Assembly (NCBI RefSeq): GCF_008086165.1
Contig: NZ_VSKL01000005.1
Span: 1 to 64,000 of the forward strand
Reading direction: 5' to 3'
Length of the DNA stretch: 64,000 nt
Source of the DNA: Algorimicrobium algoritergicola
GTDB taxonomy: Bacteria; Bacteroidota; Bacteroidia; Flavobacteriales; Flavobacteriaceae
In this document: piece by piece, positions 53,833 to 63,978 of the stretch
How the letters are laid out: every line of letters starts with the position of its first letter
Position numbering within the stretch: position 1 is the stretch's first letter
Notes under the pieces: generated by a model
The model's input: the letters and a program-made list of their open reading frames with translations, nothing else
Database searches by the model: none
What the model was told of the DNA's origin: nothing
Program-made: the position numbers and the translations under genes

Positions 53833-55377
53833 TTATGATTTTTTAGAACTGCTCATCGCTTTGCTTAAGATACCAAAAACGCTTCTAATAAAAGTGGCGC
53901 TTGTCAGGACTTTTACTATCGGGTTCATTCGCGAACTTGAACGACTCGTGCTTTTTTTAGATTCGGCTTTTTTTAGGGCTTCCTTTTCTTTTTGTGCTTT
54001 TTCTTTTAATTCATCAGCTTCGGCTTCTTCAATTTTTTTATTGAGCAATTCGTAAGCACTTTCTCTATCTATTTCATCATTGTATTTCTTCACCAATTTA
54101 GAATCCGATAAAAGTGCTTGAAGTTCGCTGTCTGTTAAAACATCCATGCGACTCATTGGCGCACGCATCATGGTAGCTGCCAGAGGCGTTGGTCTTCCTT
54201 TTTCATCTAAAGCAGAAACTAAAGCTTCTCCAGTTCCTAGAGATGTTAATATACTGGCTGTATCGTAATATTCTGTATCTGGATAATTTTGTGCTGCCAA
54301 CTTTATGGCTTTTCTATCTTTAGCAGTAAAAGCACGCAAAGCATGCTGTACTTTTAAACCTAATTGACTTAAAACGGCTTCTGGAACATCAGTTGGGTTT
54401 TGAGTAACAAAATATAACCCAACACCTTTACTCCGTATGAGTTTTACAATACTTTCTATTTGATTTAATAAGGCTTTGGAAGCTTCATTGAAGATTAAAT
54501 GCGCTTCATCGATAAACAAAATTAATTCAGGTCGTCCAGAATCGCCTTGTTCTGGAAAGGTGGCGTAAATTTCCGCCAATAGACTCAACATAAAGGTTGA
54601 AAACAATTTGGGCTTATCCTGAATATCTGTTAAACGAATAATATTTATATAACCACGACCATTTTCATCAACACGCAATAAATCATCAACTTCAAACGAT
54701 TTTTCACCAAAAAACAAATCGCCTCCTTGTTGTTCAATCTCAACTATCTTACGTAAAATAGCACCAGTTGATGCGGTAGAAATTCGGCCGTATGAATCTT
54801 CAAATTCCTCGCGGCCTTCATCTGTGGCATATTGCAGAATTTTTTTAAAATCTTTTAAATCTAAAAGCGGTAATTTATTATCATCACAATACTTAAATAT
54901 AACTGATATAATTCCGGCTTGGGTTTCCGTAACATCTAAAATTCGCGAAATTAAAACGGGTCCAAATTCACTGATAGTTGCCCGAAGTCGCACACCATTT
55001 TGTTCCGAAAGGGTTAAAATTTCAACAGGAAACGCTTTTGGGTTAAAAGGAAGTCCAATTTGAGCATGACGTTCATCAATTTTTGCATGACCAGGACTTG
55101 GTTGTGCCAACCCACTTAAATCACCTTTAATATCCATTAATAAAACGGGAACACCTTTTTCGCTTAAATTTTCAGCCAATACCTGAAGTGTCTTTGTTTT
55201 ACCTGTTCCTGTAGCACCAGCAATTAAGCCATGTCTGTTCATGGTTTTTAAAGGCACATTTACAAAAGCATTGGGAACGGTTTTACCATCAAGCATGGCG
55301 GAACCCAAGGTTATAAATTCACCCTTATTGGTATTTCCTTCTAATATATGTTTGAAAAAAGTCTCGTTTCTGTCCAT
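53833..55377 (-). CDS. HerA-like (DUF853) ATPase
   Basis: About 514 residues of the DUF853 helicase-like family (HerA/FtsK superfamily). Walker A is GATGTGKTKTLQ (about 52-63), Walker B ELILFIDEAHLIF (about 275-287) and a sensor region GVGLYFVTQNPTDVP. A Lys/Glu-rich coiled coil lies near 430-485. It may pump or unwind DNA, but the physiological role is unknown. The longer ATG at 55419 would put the start upstream of the putative promoter box TACTTTTA, so the inner MDRNETF start at 55377 is used. Confidence 0.88.
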   Translation of the reverse strand: MDRNETFFKHILEGNTNKGEFITLGSAMLDGKTVPNAFVNVPLKTMNRHGLIAGATGTGKTKTLQVLAENLSEKGVPVLLMDIKGDLSGLAQPSPGHAKIDERHAQIGLPFNPKAFPVEILTLSEQNGVRLRATISEFGPVLISRILDVTETQAGIISVIFKYCDDNKLPLLDLKDFKKILQYATDEGREEFEDSYGRISTASTGAILRKIVEIEQQGGDLFFGEKSFEVDDLLRVDENGRGYINIIRLTDIQDKPKLFSTFMLSLLAEIYATFPEQGDSGRPELILFIDEAHLIFNEASKALLNQIESIVKLIRSKGVGLYFVTQNPTDVPEAVLSQLGLKVQHALRAFTAKDRKAIKLAAQNYPDTEYYDTASILTSLGTGEALVSALDEKGRPTPLAATMMRAPMSRMDVLTDSELQALLSDSKLVKKYNDEIDRESAYELLNKKIEEAEADELKEKAQKEKEALKKAESKKSTSRSSSRMNPIVKVLTSATFIRSVFGILSKAMSSSKKS

Positions 55378-55392
55378 GAGTAATAATTTGCA

Positions 55393-55400
55393 TAAAAGTA
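55393..55400 (-). promoter_or_regulatory. Near-consensus -7 box of the HerA-like gene
   Basis: TACTTTTA on the minus strand matches TAnnTTTG at seven of eight positions, 15 bases before the ATG at 55377. No convincing -33 box. Confidence 0.35.
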
Positions 55401-55564
55401 CAATTCTTAAATTAATCATCGGAATCTTTTTTAAACAATATCAGGTTGGTAGAATGGTTATCGGTTTGTCAGAACTATTTATTTAATCAAGAAAAATGAG
55501 ATGTTGCATGACATAGAATTATTAAATATTGGAGCCATCATAGCACTTACTAAATCCTGTTTTA

Positions 55565-55572
55565 TATCTTTG
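55565..55572 (+). promoter_or_regulatory. queE -7 promoter box
   Basis: TATCTTTG, a perfect TAnnTTTG box, six bases before the ATG at 55579. This supports the inner start and suggests a very short or absent leader. Confidence 0.6.
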
Positions 55573-55578
55573 CACACT

Positions 55579-56211
55579 ATGACAAGAAGTGAAAGACAAG
55601 AGTTGCTAGATAAAGGGCTTTTATTGCCCTTAATGGAGGAGTTTTACACCATTCAAGGTGAAGGTTTCCACAAGGGGACGGCTGCCTATTTTATACGAAT
55701 TGGTGGTTGTGATGTTGGTTGTCATTGGTGTGATGTGAAGGAAAGCTGGTTGGCTGAACTACATCCACCAACTGAAACGGAAAAAATTGTTGCCAATGCT
55801 GAAAAATACAGCAAAACAATTGTGGTAACAGGCGGTGAGCCTTTAATGTGGGATATGACGGTTTTAACCAATCAATTGAAAGCAAAAGGTATGCAAACCC
55901 ATATTGAAACCTCTGGTGCTTATGAGTTAACAGGTGCTTGGGATTGGATTTGCCTTTCGCCTAAAAAATTAAAATTACCAACACAACGTGTTTATGACAA
56001 TGCAAATGAATTAAAGGTGATTGTTTATAATAAAGACGACTTTAAATTTGCGGAAGAACAAGCGGCCAAAGTGAATAAAGATTGTATTTTATATTTACAG
56101 CCTGAATGGAGTAAACGCGATAAAATGGTGCCAGAAATTGTAGATTATGTTATGGCAAATCCGAAATGGAAAGTGTCATTACAAACCCATAAATATTTAA
56201 ATATACCATAA
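55579..56211 (+). CDS. queE: 7-carboxy-7-deazaguanine synthase
   Basis: About 210 residues of a radical SAM enzyme from the queuosine/7-deazaguanine pathway. EEFYTIQGEGFHKGTAA and the iron-sulfur motif CDVGCHWCD (Cx3Cx2C) are at about residues 16-45. The SAM segment VVTGGEPLMW is near 83, and the HIETSGA and QPEW segments follow. It rearranges carboxy-tetrahydropterin to carboxydeazaguanine. The frame is open 26 codons further upstream, but a perfect -7 box lies six bases before this ATG. No other queuosine gene is adjacent. A bidirectional terminator follows immediately. Confidence 0.94.
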   Translation: MTRSERQELLDKGLLLPLMEEFYTIQGEGFHKGTAAYFIRIGGCDVGCHWCDVKESWLAELHPPTETEKIVANAEKYSKTIVVTGGEPLMWDMTVLTNQLKAKGMQTHIETSGAYELTGAWDWICLSPKKLKLPTQRVYDNANELKVIVYNKDDFKFAEEQAAKVNKDCILYLQPEWSKRDKMVPEIVDYVMANPKWKVSLQTHKYLNIP

Positions 56212-56243
56212 AAAAAACGCCTTGAATATTCAAGGCGTTTTTT
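56212..56243. terminator. Bidirectional terminator between queE and the DUF2911 gene
   Basis: An almost perfect palindrome centred on TTGAATATTCAA with flanking A- and T-runs, directly after the queE stop and 20 bases from the stop of the convergent DUF2911 gene. Confidence 0.92.
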
Positions 56244-56262
56244 ATTATAATCGAAATGTTTT

Positions 56263-56802
56263 TTATTTTGAAGAGGTAGGAACAGATACTCTAATTTTTT
56301 CCCATCCCATGTGCATGTTGGCATCATCATCAAAACTTATAGAAAATGCTTCTAAAGATTCATTAGCTATTTTTACGGGAGCCATAACGCGCGCCACATC
56401 ATTTTCTTCATTGTAGGAATATGATCCCCAAGTATTCAGATCTTTATTAATAATAATTGTCCACGCTTTGTCTCCAGGAATGGTAAATAAAGAATATGTT
56501 CCTTTTTCTATCATTTTCCCGCCAAAATTGGTGTCTTTATAAAATGTAACTTCAACGGCTTCATTAGCTCCAGTACGCCAAACCTTATCATTTGGTGCTA
56601 ATTTGTCTAATGAGCGATTGTTAAGTTGTGGTCTGCTGTAAACGACTTTTATAGATTTGTTGGCATCCTTGTAATCTGAAGGAAAAGATGTGGCGTCCAT
56701 TGGACTTTTATCTAATTTAGAAAACTCTTGAGCAGATAAGCTTGTTGTGAATACCATAACCAAAGCAAACGCTATTGATGTAATAAATGTTGATTTTTTC
56801 AT
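56263..56802 (-). CDS. Secreted DUF2911 protein
   Basis: A 179-residue protein with signal peptide (cleavage near LSAQ) and one DUF2911 domain (about 45-175). Family-like segments are IKVVYSRPQLNNR, NDKVWRTGANEA, GKMIEKGTYSLFTIPG and NTWGSYSY. DUF2911 proteins are common in Bacteroidota and of unknown function; some occur fused to TPRs. It stands alone, with an AT-rich 229-base region before asnB. Confidence 0.88.
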   Translation of the reverse strand: MKKSTFITSIAFALVMVFTTSLSAQEFSKLDKSPMDATSFPSDYKDANKSIKVVYSRPQLNNRSLDKLAPNDKVWRTGANEAVEVTFYKDTNFGGKMIEKGTYSLFTIPGDKAWTIIINKDLNTWGSYSYNEENDVARVMAPVKIANESLEAFSISFDDDANMHMGWEKIRVSVPTSSK

Positions 56803-56995
56803 GTTTATGATTTTTATTTCGTTAAAAATATTTAATAATTCTTAAACAGTCGCAAATTTTCTGGAAACTTTACAATTTATCGGGAATACATTAAAATCAA
56901 ATTTATTTTATTTCATATTTATATGAATTTTCTATTTTTTGTTTCAAATTATAACTAAAATTGAATTTATTGTTTTTAAAATATATTATTATATT

Positions 56996-57003
56996 CATAT
57001 TTG
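56996..57003 (+). promoter_or_regulatory. Near-consensus -7 box of asnB
   Basis: CATATTTG matches TAnnTTTG except for the first base, 28 bases before the asnB ATG, within a very AT-rich region. Confidence 0.35.
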
Positions 57004-57031
57004 CTTCAATAAATAAATTATACAAAAGATT

Positions 57032-58693
57032 ATGTGTGGAATTGTATGTGCATTCGAGTTGAAACAGAAAGCAACTGAATTAAGACCTCAAGTATTAGAA
57101 ATGGCGAAAAAAATCAGGCATCGTGGGCCAGATTGGAGTGGGATATATGATAATGAAAACGCTATCATGGCGCACGAACGTTTAGCTATTGTTGATCCAG
57201 CTTCTGGAAAGCAACCGTTAGTTAGTGCTGATAAAAAATTAGTATTAGCAGCCAATGGCGAAATCTATAACCATCGTGAGTTGCGTAAGCAGTTTCCAGA
57301 TTACAATTTTCAAACAGAAAGTGATTGCGAAGTCATTTTAGCACTCTATCAAGAAAAAGGTGTTCATTTTATAGATGAGATGAATGGAATTTTTGGATTT
57401 GTAATTTATGATGTAGAGAAAGACGCGTACTTTGTAGCGCGAGATCACATGGGGATTATTCCCTTATATATTGGTTGGGATGAACATGGTACCTTTTATG
57501 TCGCTTCAGAATTAAAAGCGTTAGAAGGCTATTGCACCAAAATTGAATTATTTCCTCCAGGACATTACTTGTCTAGTAAAGATGGTGAATTTGTACAATG
57601 GTACAAACGCGATTGGATGGAATATGATGCCGTAAAGGAAAACGCAACGAATATTGCTGAAATTAAAAAAGCCTTGGAAGCTGCAGTTCATAGACAGCTT
57701 ATGAGCGATGTACCTTATGGTGTTTTATTGTCAGGTGGATTGGATTCGTCTGTAACGTCAGCCATCGCCAAGAAATATGCGCAAAAACGTATTGAAAGCG
57801 ATGATACAACAGATGCTTGGTATCCACAATTACATAGTTTTTCAGTCGGATTAGAAGGGTCGCCAGATTTAGCCGCAGCCAGAAAGGTTGCGGACCATAT
57901 TGGAACGGTTCATCATGAAATAAAATTCACAATCCAAGAAGGATTAGATGCGATAAAAGATGTTATTTACCAGTTAGAAACGTATGATGTAACAACTATT
58001 CGTGCGAGTACACCTATGTATTTAATGGCACGAGTTATAAAATCCATGGGAGTAAAAATGGTGTTATCTGGTGAAGGTGCTGATGAATTATTTGGCGGTT
58101 ATTTATACTTTCATAAAGCACCAAATGCTCAAGAATTTCATGAAGAAACCGTTCGGAAATTAAGCAAATTGCATCAGTATGACTGTTTACGAGCTAACAA
58201 AAGTCTTGCGGCTTGGGGAATTGAAGGGCGTGTACCATTTTTAGATAAAGAATTTATGGATGTGGCTATGCGTATCAACCCACAAGATAAAATGATTAAC
58301 GGCGAGCGCATGGAAAAATGGGTTGTTAGAAAAGCCTTTGAAGATATGATTCCTGAATCTGTAGCTTGGCGACAAAAAGAACAATTTAGTGATGGTGTAG
58401 GTTATAGTTGGATAGATTCCTTAAAAGAGGTGGTTGCCACAGAAGTAAGTGATGAGCAACTAGCAAACGCGAAGTATAAGTTTCCATTGCAAACACCAAC
58501 TAGTAAGGAGGAGTTTTATTACCGTTCTATTTTTGCTGAACACTTTCCAAGTGATGCCGCAGCCTTATGCGTACCGCAAGAAGCTAGCGTAGCTTGTAGT
58601 ACTAAAATTGCCTTGGAATGGGATGAAAGTTTTAAAAATATGAACGACCCAAGCGGAAGAGCCGTTGCTAATGTGCATGCTGACGCGTATTAA
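57032..58693 (+). CDS. asnB: Asparagine synthase (glutamine-hydrolysing)
   Basis: A 553-residue class II glutamine amidotransferase. Cys2 (MCGIVCAF) is the nucleophile after Met removal, and RGPDWSG, AHERLAIVDP and AANGEIYNH complete the glutaminase domain. The synthetase domain has the pyrophosphate loop LSGGLDSSV (about 233-241) and LSGEGADELFGGYLYF. It makes asparagine from aspartate, ATP and glutamine, like E. coli AsnB in length (554). It is monocistronic with a terminator about 140 bases downstream. Confidence 0.97.
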   Translation: MCGIVCAFELKQKATELRPQVLEMAKKIRHRGPDWSGIYDNENAIMAHERLAIVDPASGKQPLVSADKKLVLAANGEIYNHRELRKQFPDYNFQTESDCEVILALYQEKGVHFIDEMNGIFGFVIYDVEKDAYFVARDHMGIIPLYIGWDEHGTFYVASELKALEGYCTKIELFPPGHYLSSKDGEFVQWYKRDWMEYDAVKENATNIAEIKKALEAAVHRQLMSDVPYGVLLSGGLDSSVTSAIAKKYAQKRIESDDTTDAWYPQLHSFSVGLEGSPDLAAARKVADHIGTVHHEIKFTIQEGLDAIKDVIYQLETYDVTTIRASTPMYLMARVIKSMGVKMVLSGEGADELFGGYLYFHKAPNAQEFHEETVRKLSKLHQYDCLRANKSLAAWGIEGRVPFLDKEFMDVAMRINPQDKMINGERMEKWVVRKAFEDMIPESVAWRQKEQFSDGVGYSWIDSLKEVVATEVSDEQLANAKYKFPLQTPTSKEEFYYRSIFAEHFPSDAAALCVPQEASVACSTKIALEWDESFKNMNDPSGRAVANVHADAY

Positions 58694-58747
58694 TGAGGTT
58701 CTGAATTTTCTAGACGCAGTCGCAGAAAATTCAGTTAAACCGAATTA

Positions 58748-58767
58748 ATCCCGATGTATATCGGGAT
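58748..58767. repeat. Palindrome ATCCCGAT-gtat-ATCGGGAT
   Basis: A perfect 8-bp inverted repeat with a 4-base centre after asnB. It is related to the palindrome at 29457-29470. Confidence 0.6.
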
Positions 58768-58833
58768 CTTATAGTGATTACACATTTTGTTTTATTTATT
58801 CAAAGATTAAGCATTTTTAAAATTAAATAATTG

Positions 58834-58860
58834 AAAGCCAGTTTTTAAGCTGGCTTTTTT
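58834..58860 (+). terminator. asnB terminator
   Basis: AAAGCCAG (58834-58841) pairs with CTGGCTTT (58850-58857) and is followed by T residues. Confidence 0.82.
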
Positions 58861-58951
58861 ATGGGTTTATTTCTAATGTTTCATTACATTTAGAAGCACA
58901 AACCAACCATATCTACATCATAATTCCTGCTTACAAACTAATAGTAAGCCC

Positions 58952-59059
58952 ATGATTAAATTTTTCAGGCGTATTCGTCAAGGTCTTTTAAACGAAGGCC
59001 TGCCTGCCGGACAAGCAGGGAAAACCTCCAGATACTTTAAATACACCATTGGTGAAATC
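58952..59059 (+). pseudogene. 5' fragment of a DUF6090-type gene (copy 1)
   Basis: The first 36 codons match the N-terminus typical of Bacteroidota DUF6090 proteins (MIKFFRxIR, then KTSRYFKYTIGEI). They align with the second copy at 59703. A seven-codon insertion LPAGQAG (59000-59020) interrupts the alignment. After GEI the homology stops, and the frame runs on to a stop at 59140 through IS200-like end sequence. The expected membrane helix VLVVIGILIAL is missing, so this is a truncated relic. Confidence 0.75.
58999..59020. repeat. In-frame palindromic insertion (LPAGQAG element)
   Basis: Twenty-one bases (59000-59020) encode LPAGQAG, with CCTGC at 58999-59003 complementary to GCAGG at 59015-59019. 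The second DUF6090 copy lacks it. The same peptide occurs in unrelated Bacteroidota proteins as a dispersed repeat, to my recollection. Confidence 0.6.
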
Positions 59060-59690
59060 CAGTTCAGTCCCATTAGGGACTACATATGGGTAGAAAAAAA
59101 TAGAAAAGTCATCCAGCGTGCCGTTAGGTACGCCATGTAAAGCAGTCAAAAATGGCAAACACATATACCCAAATACATATCCAGACCGTCTTTGCCGTAA
59201 AAAACCGCCAAAGCCTCATACAATATGAATGGGAAGATGAACTTTATAAATACATGACAGGTATTATTCAGAATAATGGACATAAGGTATTGCAAGTCAA
59301 TGGTGTGTCAGGTTATATCCATATTGTGTTTGGCATGCGACCTGTTCAATCATTATCGGATTTAATGAAACAGGTTAAACAGGATTCATTAAGGTGGATA
59401 AACAATAAAGGATTTTTGAAAGAGAAATTTTCGTGGCAAGCTGGATATAGCGCTTTCTCTTATTCAAAATCAGAGGTGTCAAATGTTGTAAATTATATTA
59501 AAAACCAGGAACAACATCATAAAACTATAACCTTTCAAGATGAATATTTACAATTGTTAAAGGACCTCAACATGGATTATGATGAGCGGTATATATTGAA
59601 ATCGGTACTGTAATATATTCTGTACTTCAAGGCACAGAAACTATTTTGCCGTCATTTCGCTACCAATATAAAGTCCCTAGCGGGACAAAT
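59060..59690 (+). mobile_element. Degenerate IS200/IS605-like element
   Basis: About 630 bases with one transposase-like gene. Near the left end lies the hairpin GTCCC-ATTA-GGGAC (59067-59080), and near the right end GTCCC-TAGC-GGGAC (59673-59686); the stems are identical. A second hairpin (59116-59133) sits just before the gene, as in IS200 elements where it limits expression. The left boundary is inferred from where homology between the two DUF6090 copies ends. The target gene does not resume on the right, so the insertion has been followed by deletion. Exact ends are uncertain. Confidence 0.65.
59152..59613 (+). CDS. IS200/REP-associated-type transposase with altered HUH motif
   Basis: A 153-residue Y1 (HUH) transposase of the IS200-like family common in Bacteroidota. 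MANTYTQIHIQTVFAVKNR, FGMRPVQSLSDLMKQVK, FSWQAGYSAFSYSKSE and the catalytic Tyr in NVVNYIKNQEQHH (Y114) all match. The metal-binding HUH motif, usually DHIH, reads GYIH (residues 54-57): the first His is replaced by Tyr. Such a change would be expected to weaken or abolish metal-dependent cleavage, so the protein may be inactive. The frame is otherwise intact. Confidence 0.85.
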   Translation: MANTYTQIHIQTVFAVKNRQSLIQYEWEDELYKYMTGIIQNNGHKVLQVNGVSGYIHIVFGMRPVQSLSDLMKQVKQDSLRWINNKGFLKEKFSWQAGYSAFSYSKSEVSNVVNYIKNQEQHHKTITFQDEYLQLLKDLNMDYDERYILKSVL

Positions 59691-59702
59691 AATAATTAAC
59701 CA

Positions 59703-60395
59703 ATGATTAAATTCTTTAGAAAAACACGCTACAACCTCATGAAAACTGGCAAAATAGGTAAATACTTCAAACACGCCATTGGTGAAATCGTACTCGTTGT
59801 TATTGGTATTCTTATTGCACTTTCAATTAACAATTGGAATGAAAACCGAAAACATGCCATTGCCGAACAAGAGTTTTTTTAGAGTATTAAAGATGATCTA
59901 AAACAAGATCTAGATTTTATAAATTATGTTCAATCCTATTCCAAACCTAAAATTGATGCCTATAACCTGTTAAGTAGTAAATATTCAGAAGATTATGACA
60001 GCCACAAAACGACAATAGACTCTTTAATGGCTGTTTATCTTTTTGCTGGGCAACGAACCTTTTATCCAGTTTCGGGAGCTTTTAAATCATCAATAGCTGG
60101 AAATGAAATTAATACGTACAATCACAAAAAGATCATTCAAAATATTATAAAGTTGTATGGTTCTAATTACGATAGACTAATAGATAATGGGAAAATTGTT
60201 GATGAAAGATGGAGTAATTTAGGTGAAAAATATATTTATAGCAGAAGAACATCTTCGTTTAATAGAGTCACTAATGATGTTTATACTGATATGTTAGATG
60301 ACTTCCACTTTCATTATATCCAGTTACACTGGTATAATAAATTATTAGATGAAACCGAAGTAGAAGTCAATCAGGTATTAAAACAATTACAATGA
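59703..60395 (+). pseudogene. DUF6090-type gene (copy 2) with an in-frame amber stop
   Basis: A 231-codon frame. The first 59 codons give MIKFFRKTRYNLMKTGKIG, then KYFKHAIGEIVLVVIG and LIALSINNWNENRK, the membrane-anchored N-terminus of DUF6090 proteins. Codon 60 is TAG (59880-59882), expected to be GAG in the ESIKDDL context. The same frame then continues without interruption to the TGA at 60393-60395 with a typical family C-terminus. A single G-to-T change explains the stop. Whether it is a real mutation or a read error cannot be decided here. Function of the family is unknown. Confidence 0.8.
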
Positions 60396-60439
60396 TTAAA
60401 TTCAAAAAATGGAATCCTTTGAAAACTAGGTATGATTAA
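60392..60439 (+). pseudogene. Possible third DUF6090-type 5' relic
   Basis: An ATG overlapping the stop of copy 2 (ATGA) starts a 15-residue frame, MIKFKKWNPLKTRYD, that resembles the MIKFFRKIR start of the family and then stops. It fits a tandem gene family in decay, but it is too short to be certain. Confidence 0.35.
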
Positions 60440-60683
60440 CTTTTAAAGAATACAAATAAGTAGAATTCAAGTGATTTTTAATCTATTTGAAACAAAATGA
60501 AAACAGTAAATTTTAGTTTTAAAGCCATTTAGAGAAAACCTATTTTTCCGAAGAATGAAAAAACATCAAAAATTCGTTTTAAGGTGTTTTTTAGTCGATT
60601 TAAAGCGCTTTTAAGTAATTAACAAATGTTGATAATTTTCAACTTCAATCCATAAAAAGCTTTTAAAAAGCATCAAAATGTTG

Positions 60684-60691
60684 TATCTTTG
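60684..60691 (+). promoter_or_regulatory. gyrB -7 promoter box
   Basis: TATCTTTG, a perfect TAnnTTTG box with a T-rich CTTTT about 19 bases upstream. Start of transcription would be near 60698, leaving a leader of about 137 bases that begins with a hairpin. Confidence 0.55.
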
Positions 60692-60700
60692 GTTGTATTC

Positions 60701-60729
60701 AAAAGGATGCTTTTAAAGCGTCTTTTTTT
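60701..60729 (+). terminator. Hairpin and T-run in the gyrB leader
   Basis: Bases 60701-60712 can pair with 60716-60727 (12 bp with two G-T pairs, 3-base loop), followed by T. It resembles a terminator but lies downstream of the likely gyrB promoter. Confidence 0.6.
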
Positions 60730-60831
60730 GTGCTAATAAAATTCATTTTTAAGAATTATAAAACTTAACAGTAAGCCATAATAGTGTTCTTTCCTTTGGA
60801 AAGGAGCCAGAAAAGGCTTAAAATTATTTAA

Positions 60832-62784
<1,953 letters not shown>

Positions 62785-62809
62785 ATAGAACTTTAGATCA
62801 TAAAAAATT

Positions 62810-62842
62810 AACGCGCTTATAAACCAATAAGCGCGTTTTTTC
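62810..62842 (+). terminator. gyrB terminator
   Basis: An 11-bp stem (62810-62820 with 62827-62837), a 6-base loop and a T-run, 26 bases after the gyrB stop. Confidence 0.92.
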
Positions 62843-62882
62843 GTTTATATTGTAAATAAGATCCCTAAAATTGAAAATAATT

Positions 62883-63893
62883 ATGAAACATATACCTATA
62901 TTACTGTTGTTGCTTGCCTCGTCTGGAATATACGCCCAACAAAACATAGACGACTTATTAGCTGCTGGTGTAAATGACGCCAAGCAGTTTAGTAAGGATT
63001 ATTTAGCGCCAGCCACTGAAGGTTTGGTTTATGGTATAAATAATGGTTGGTTTAATCATGGAAAAGGCCAGAAGCAATTTGGTTTTGAAATCGGATTAGT
63101 AGCCAATACCTCTTTTATCGGTTCGGATAAAAAATCGTTTGAAATGCGGGTAAGCGATTATGATAATATACGGTTTCCTGACAATAGTCCATCTAAAATA
63201 GTGGCAACTGCTTTAGGGAATAACGATCCAGATATGGTTGTTATTTTAACCTATGATGATCCTATTTTTGGCAATCAAGAAACAGAAATCACCTTGCCAA
63301 CAGGTTTGGGGTCATCTGATATTAATATAATACCTACCGCTTTTCTTCAGGTTGGTTTTTCACCTTTTAAAGGAACACAATTAAAAGCGCGTTATTTTCC
63401 TAAAATAGAAGTAGACGATGTGAAGACGGGGTTATATGGCATTGGTTTGCAACAGGAATTTACAACTTGGTTGCCAAAAGCAGAATTGTTTCCCGTGGCT
63501 ATTTCAGGCTTAATAGCTTATACACATTTAGATGGTAGCTATGATTTTACAGATGAAGGTATCGTTGAAGGTCAAAATCAACAAATACAAACTCAAGTTA
63601 ATACCATGTTGTACGAACTTATTGCGTCTACTAAATTCAAAGTATTAAACGTTTATGGAGGTCTGGGCTATGTGAGTGGAAAATCTGAAACCGATTTATT
63701 GGGAACCTATGTCGTCTCGGATGGAATTTTGTTTTCAGAATCCATAACAGACCCGTTTTCAATAGAAGAAAAAGTAACAGGTATACGCACTACTTTAGGT
63801 GCTAATTTAAAGCTTGGTATTTTTGTTATAAATGCGGATTATACGTTTGCAGAATTTAATAGTGCAACATTAGGATTACAGCTGTCCTTTTAG
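62883..63893 (+). CDS. Secreted outer-membrane-like protein (DUF6588-type)
   Basis: About 336 residues with a signal peptide ending at GIYAQ. The frame can begin four codons earlier at a TTG (62871), but the ATG at 62883 is more usual. The mature protein starts NIDDLLAAGVNDAKQF, followed by DYLAPATEGLVYGINNGW and alternating beta strands ending LGLQLSF with terminal Phe, consistent with a small outer-membrane barrel. It resembles the DUF6588 family of Bacteroidota, by my recollection of that pattern. Function is unknown. The gyrB - this gene - mdh order is seen in other flavobacteria. Confidence 0.75.
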   Translation: MKHIPILLLLLASSGIYAQQNIDDLLAAGVNDAKQFSKDYLAPATEGLVYGINNGWFNHGKGQKQFGFEIGLVANTSFIGSDKKSFEMRVSDYDNIRFPDNSPSKIVATALGNNDPDMVVILTYDDPIFGNQETEITLPTGLGSSDINIIPTAFLQVGFSPFKGTQLKARYFPKIEVDDVKTGLYGIGLQQEFTTWLPKAELFPVAISGLIAYTHLDGSYDFTDEGIVEGQNQQIQTQVNTMLYELIASTKFKVLNVYGGLGYVSGKSETDLLGTYVVSDGILFSESITDPFSIEEKVTGIRTTLGANLKLGIFVINADYTFAEFNSATLGLQLSF

Positions 63894-63932
63894 ATTTTAT
63901 TAAATCTTCAAACATATATGGTATAAAAATAT

Positions 63933-63940
63933 TAAATTTG
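63933..63940 (+). promoter_or_regulatory. mdh -7 promoter box
   Basis: TAAATTTG, a perfect TAnnTTTG box, 38 bases before the mdh ATG. Confidence 0.5.
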
Positions 63941-63978
63941 TAAAAATTAATGTTTCACAAATAAAAAATCATATATAC

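Noticed and set aside
55378-55419. Longer start for the HerA-like ATPase
   Set aside because: The extra 14 codons cover the near-consensus -7 box, and homologues start at MDRNETF-like sequence as far as I can judge.
55501-55578. Longer queE start
   Set aside because: The extra 26 codons include the perfect -7 promoter box and do not resemble the family's N-terminus.
59703-60395. Amber codon as pyrrolysine or programmed read-through
   Set aside because: No pyl genes, no read-through context, and the family aligns with an ordinary Glu there; mutation or sequencing error is simpler.
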